In this document: in pieces, positions 4,830 to 5,915 of the stretch
How the letters are laid out: the number at the start of each line of letters is the position of its first letter
Position numbering within the stretch: the stretch's first letter is position 1
Source: an uncultured Clostridia bacterium
GTDB taxonomy: Bacteria > Bacillota > Clostridia > Oscillospirales > CAG-272
Direction of reading: 5' to 3'
DNA: 5,915 bases
Assembly (NCBI GenBank): GCA_946061315.1
Contig: CAMGRB010000099.1
Coordinates: 1 to 5,915, forward strand
The notes under the pieces: generated by a model
Seen by the model: only the letters and a program-made list of their open reading frames with translations
The model's database searches: none
What the model was told of the DNA's origin: nothing
Translations under genes and position numbers: made by a program

Positions 4830-5915
4830 ATGTCAAGTTACGAAACAAGAAAAACCCCCGGCGACACCGTCTGGTTCAAGCACGACAGGTTCGGTATGTT
4901 CATTCACTGGGGACTCTACGCAATGCCCGCAAGAGGCGAATGGGTAAAAACCAACGAATATCTGACGGACGAACACTACGAAAGATATTTCAAGCACTTC
5001 AACCCGGATCTTTATGATCCGAAGGAGTGGGCAAAGAAGGCAAAGGCGGCAGGAATGAAATACGCCGTTCTTACCACGAAGCACCACGAGGGCTTCTGTA
5101 TGTTCGACAGCGCATACACCGACTACAAGTGCACCAATACCCTCGCAGGACGCGACCTCGTAAGAGAGTACGTCGACGCTTTCCGTGCCGAAGGTCTTAA
5201 AGTGGGATTTTACTATTCCCTTATCGACTGGCATCATCCCGAGTTCCCGATTGACCAGATCCACCCGAGAAGGCTCGACAAGGATGCCGAGGAAAAGTCC
5301 TCAAAGAGAGATATGAAAAAATATGCCGAGTATATGAGAAATCAGGTAAGAGAGCTTCTTACCAACTACGGCAAGATAGATATTCTCTGGTTTGACTTCT
5401 CGTATGAAAAAGATCCTAATATGCCCTCGTGGATGAAGGGTAAAGGAAAGGACGATTGGGAGGCAGATAAGCTTATCGCCCTTGCAAGATCGCTCCAACC
5501 GCATATCATAATAGACAACCGTGCCGGCATAGACCAGGATATATGGACGCCCGAGCAGTATCAGCCGCTTCAGTGGGTCAAGGACGAAAAGACTGGTGAA
5601 CTTCTTACCTGGGAGGCTTGCCAGACGTTTTCGGGCTCGTGGGGCTATCACAGAGATGAGATGACCTGGAAATCGCCCGAGATGCTCATAGAAATGCTCA
5701 TAAATACCGTATGTATCGGTGGAAACCTCCTTATGAACGTAGGACCTACCGCAAGAGGATATCTTGATAAGCGTGCCGAGGACGCACTTGCGGTTTATGC
5801 AAACTGGATGAAATACAATTCCCGCTCGATTTACGGTTGCACCATGGCAGAGCCCGAATTTACGGCTCCGAGAGGTACCCGTCTTACTCAAAGCGAGGAC
5901 GGAAAGCGCCTCTAC
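4830..5915 (+). CDS. Alpha-L-fucosidase, glycoside hydrolase family 29 (3' end outside the window)
   Basis: The first 362 codons of an open frame that runs off the right edge without a stop. GH29 enzymes release terminal alpha-L-fucose with retention of configuration. Family features seen: WFKHDRFGMFIHWGLY at 15-30; TTKHHEGFCMFDS at 82-94, with the substrate-binding His pair at 85-86; ILWFDFS at 185-191, with nucleophile Asp189; WEACQTFSGSWGY at 261-273; and GGNLLMNVGPTARG at 297-310. The catalytic TIM barrel is essentially complete in the window; what is missing is the C-terminal beta-sandwich part. I cannot place the acid/base Glu with certainty. There is no signal peptide, so the enzyme is probably cytoplasmic and acts on imported fucosylated oligosaccharides, for example from mucin, milk or plant glycans (inference). 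GAGG at 4821-4824 lies 5 nt before ATG. Codons are strikingly C-ending (AAC, GAC, TTC, ACC, CTC) compared with the neighbouring genes, which may indicate high expression. Confidence 0.95.
   Translation, partial: MSSYETRKTPGDTVWFKHDRFGMFIHWGLYAMPARGEWVKTNEYLTDEHYERYFKHFNPDLYDPKEWAKKAKAAGMKYAVLTTKHHEGFCMFDSAYTDYKCTNTLAGRDLVREYVDAFRAEGLKVGFYYSLIDWHHPEFPIDQIHPRRLDKDAEEKSSKRDMKKYAEYMRNQVRELLTNYGKIDILWFDFSYEKDPNMPSWMKGKGKDDWEADKLIALARSLQPHIIIDNRAGIDQDIWTPEQYQPLQWVKDEKTGELLTWEACQTFSGSWGYHRDEMTWKSPEMLIEMLINTVCIGGNLLMNVGPTARGYLDKRAEDALAVYANWMKYNSRSIYGCTMAEPEFTAPRGTRLTQSEDGKRLY

Noticed and set aside
4769..5017. Open frame of about 82 codons on the plus strand spanning the SDR-fucosidase junction
   Set aside because: Overlaps the two real genes in another frame; composition is Arg/Lys-rich, as in a frame shadow, and no domain is visible.
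5301..5891. Open frame of about 196 codons on the minus strand
   Set aside because: Antisense to the GH29 fucosidase, whose C-ending codon bias keeps the opposite strand open; no recognisable domain.

Overview
The window looks like chromosomal DNA from a gut-type member of the Clostridia (Oscillospiraceae/Ruminococcaceae-like). This is inferred from Gram-positive style GGAGG/GAGGTGAT ribosome binding sites, AT-rich intergenic DNA with near-consensus sigma-A promoters, a secreted protein carrying Cys-containing repeats of about 40 residues of the sort common in these bacteria, and glycan-active enzymes. No mobile element, CRISPR array or phage gene is visible.

Layout, left to right. (1) 1-1243, minus: a secreted discoidin-like plus Cys-repeat protein with an excellent promoter. 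Its reading frame stops at 35-37, but another frame continues a plausible second discoidin-like domain to the window edge, so a frameshift near the T5 run at 63-67 is suspected. (2) 1403-1585, minus: a tRNA-Lys(UUU) transcription unit with its own promoter, encoded CCA and terminator. Its acceptor stem has two adjacent mismatches. (3) 1685-2562, plus: a single alpha/beta-hydrolase (esterase-like) gene with its own promoter, a 10-bp palindrome inside that promoter, and a strong terminator. (4) 2591-3946, minus: glmM (phosphoglucosamine mutase), convergent with the esterase gene. (5) 3947-4040: a compact divergent promoter region in which the -10 boxes of glmM and the rightward unit overlap. (6) 4041 to the right edge, plus: a short-chain dehydrogenase/reductase followed after 33 nt by a GH29 alpha-L-fucosidase that runs off the window.

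Taken together, one housekeeping gene of cell-wall precursor synthesis (glmM) and one tRNA gene sit among carbohydrate-related genes. Neither the esterase nor the fucosidase has a signal peptide, so both probably act in the cytoplasm on imported, deacylated or fucosylated sugars; this is inference. I see no convincing undescribed system. The points most worth checking are the suspected frameshift, the mismatched tRNA acceptor stem, and the overlapping glmM/SDR promoters.
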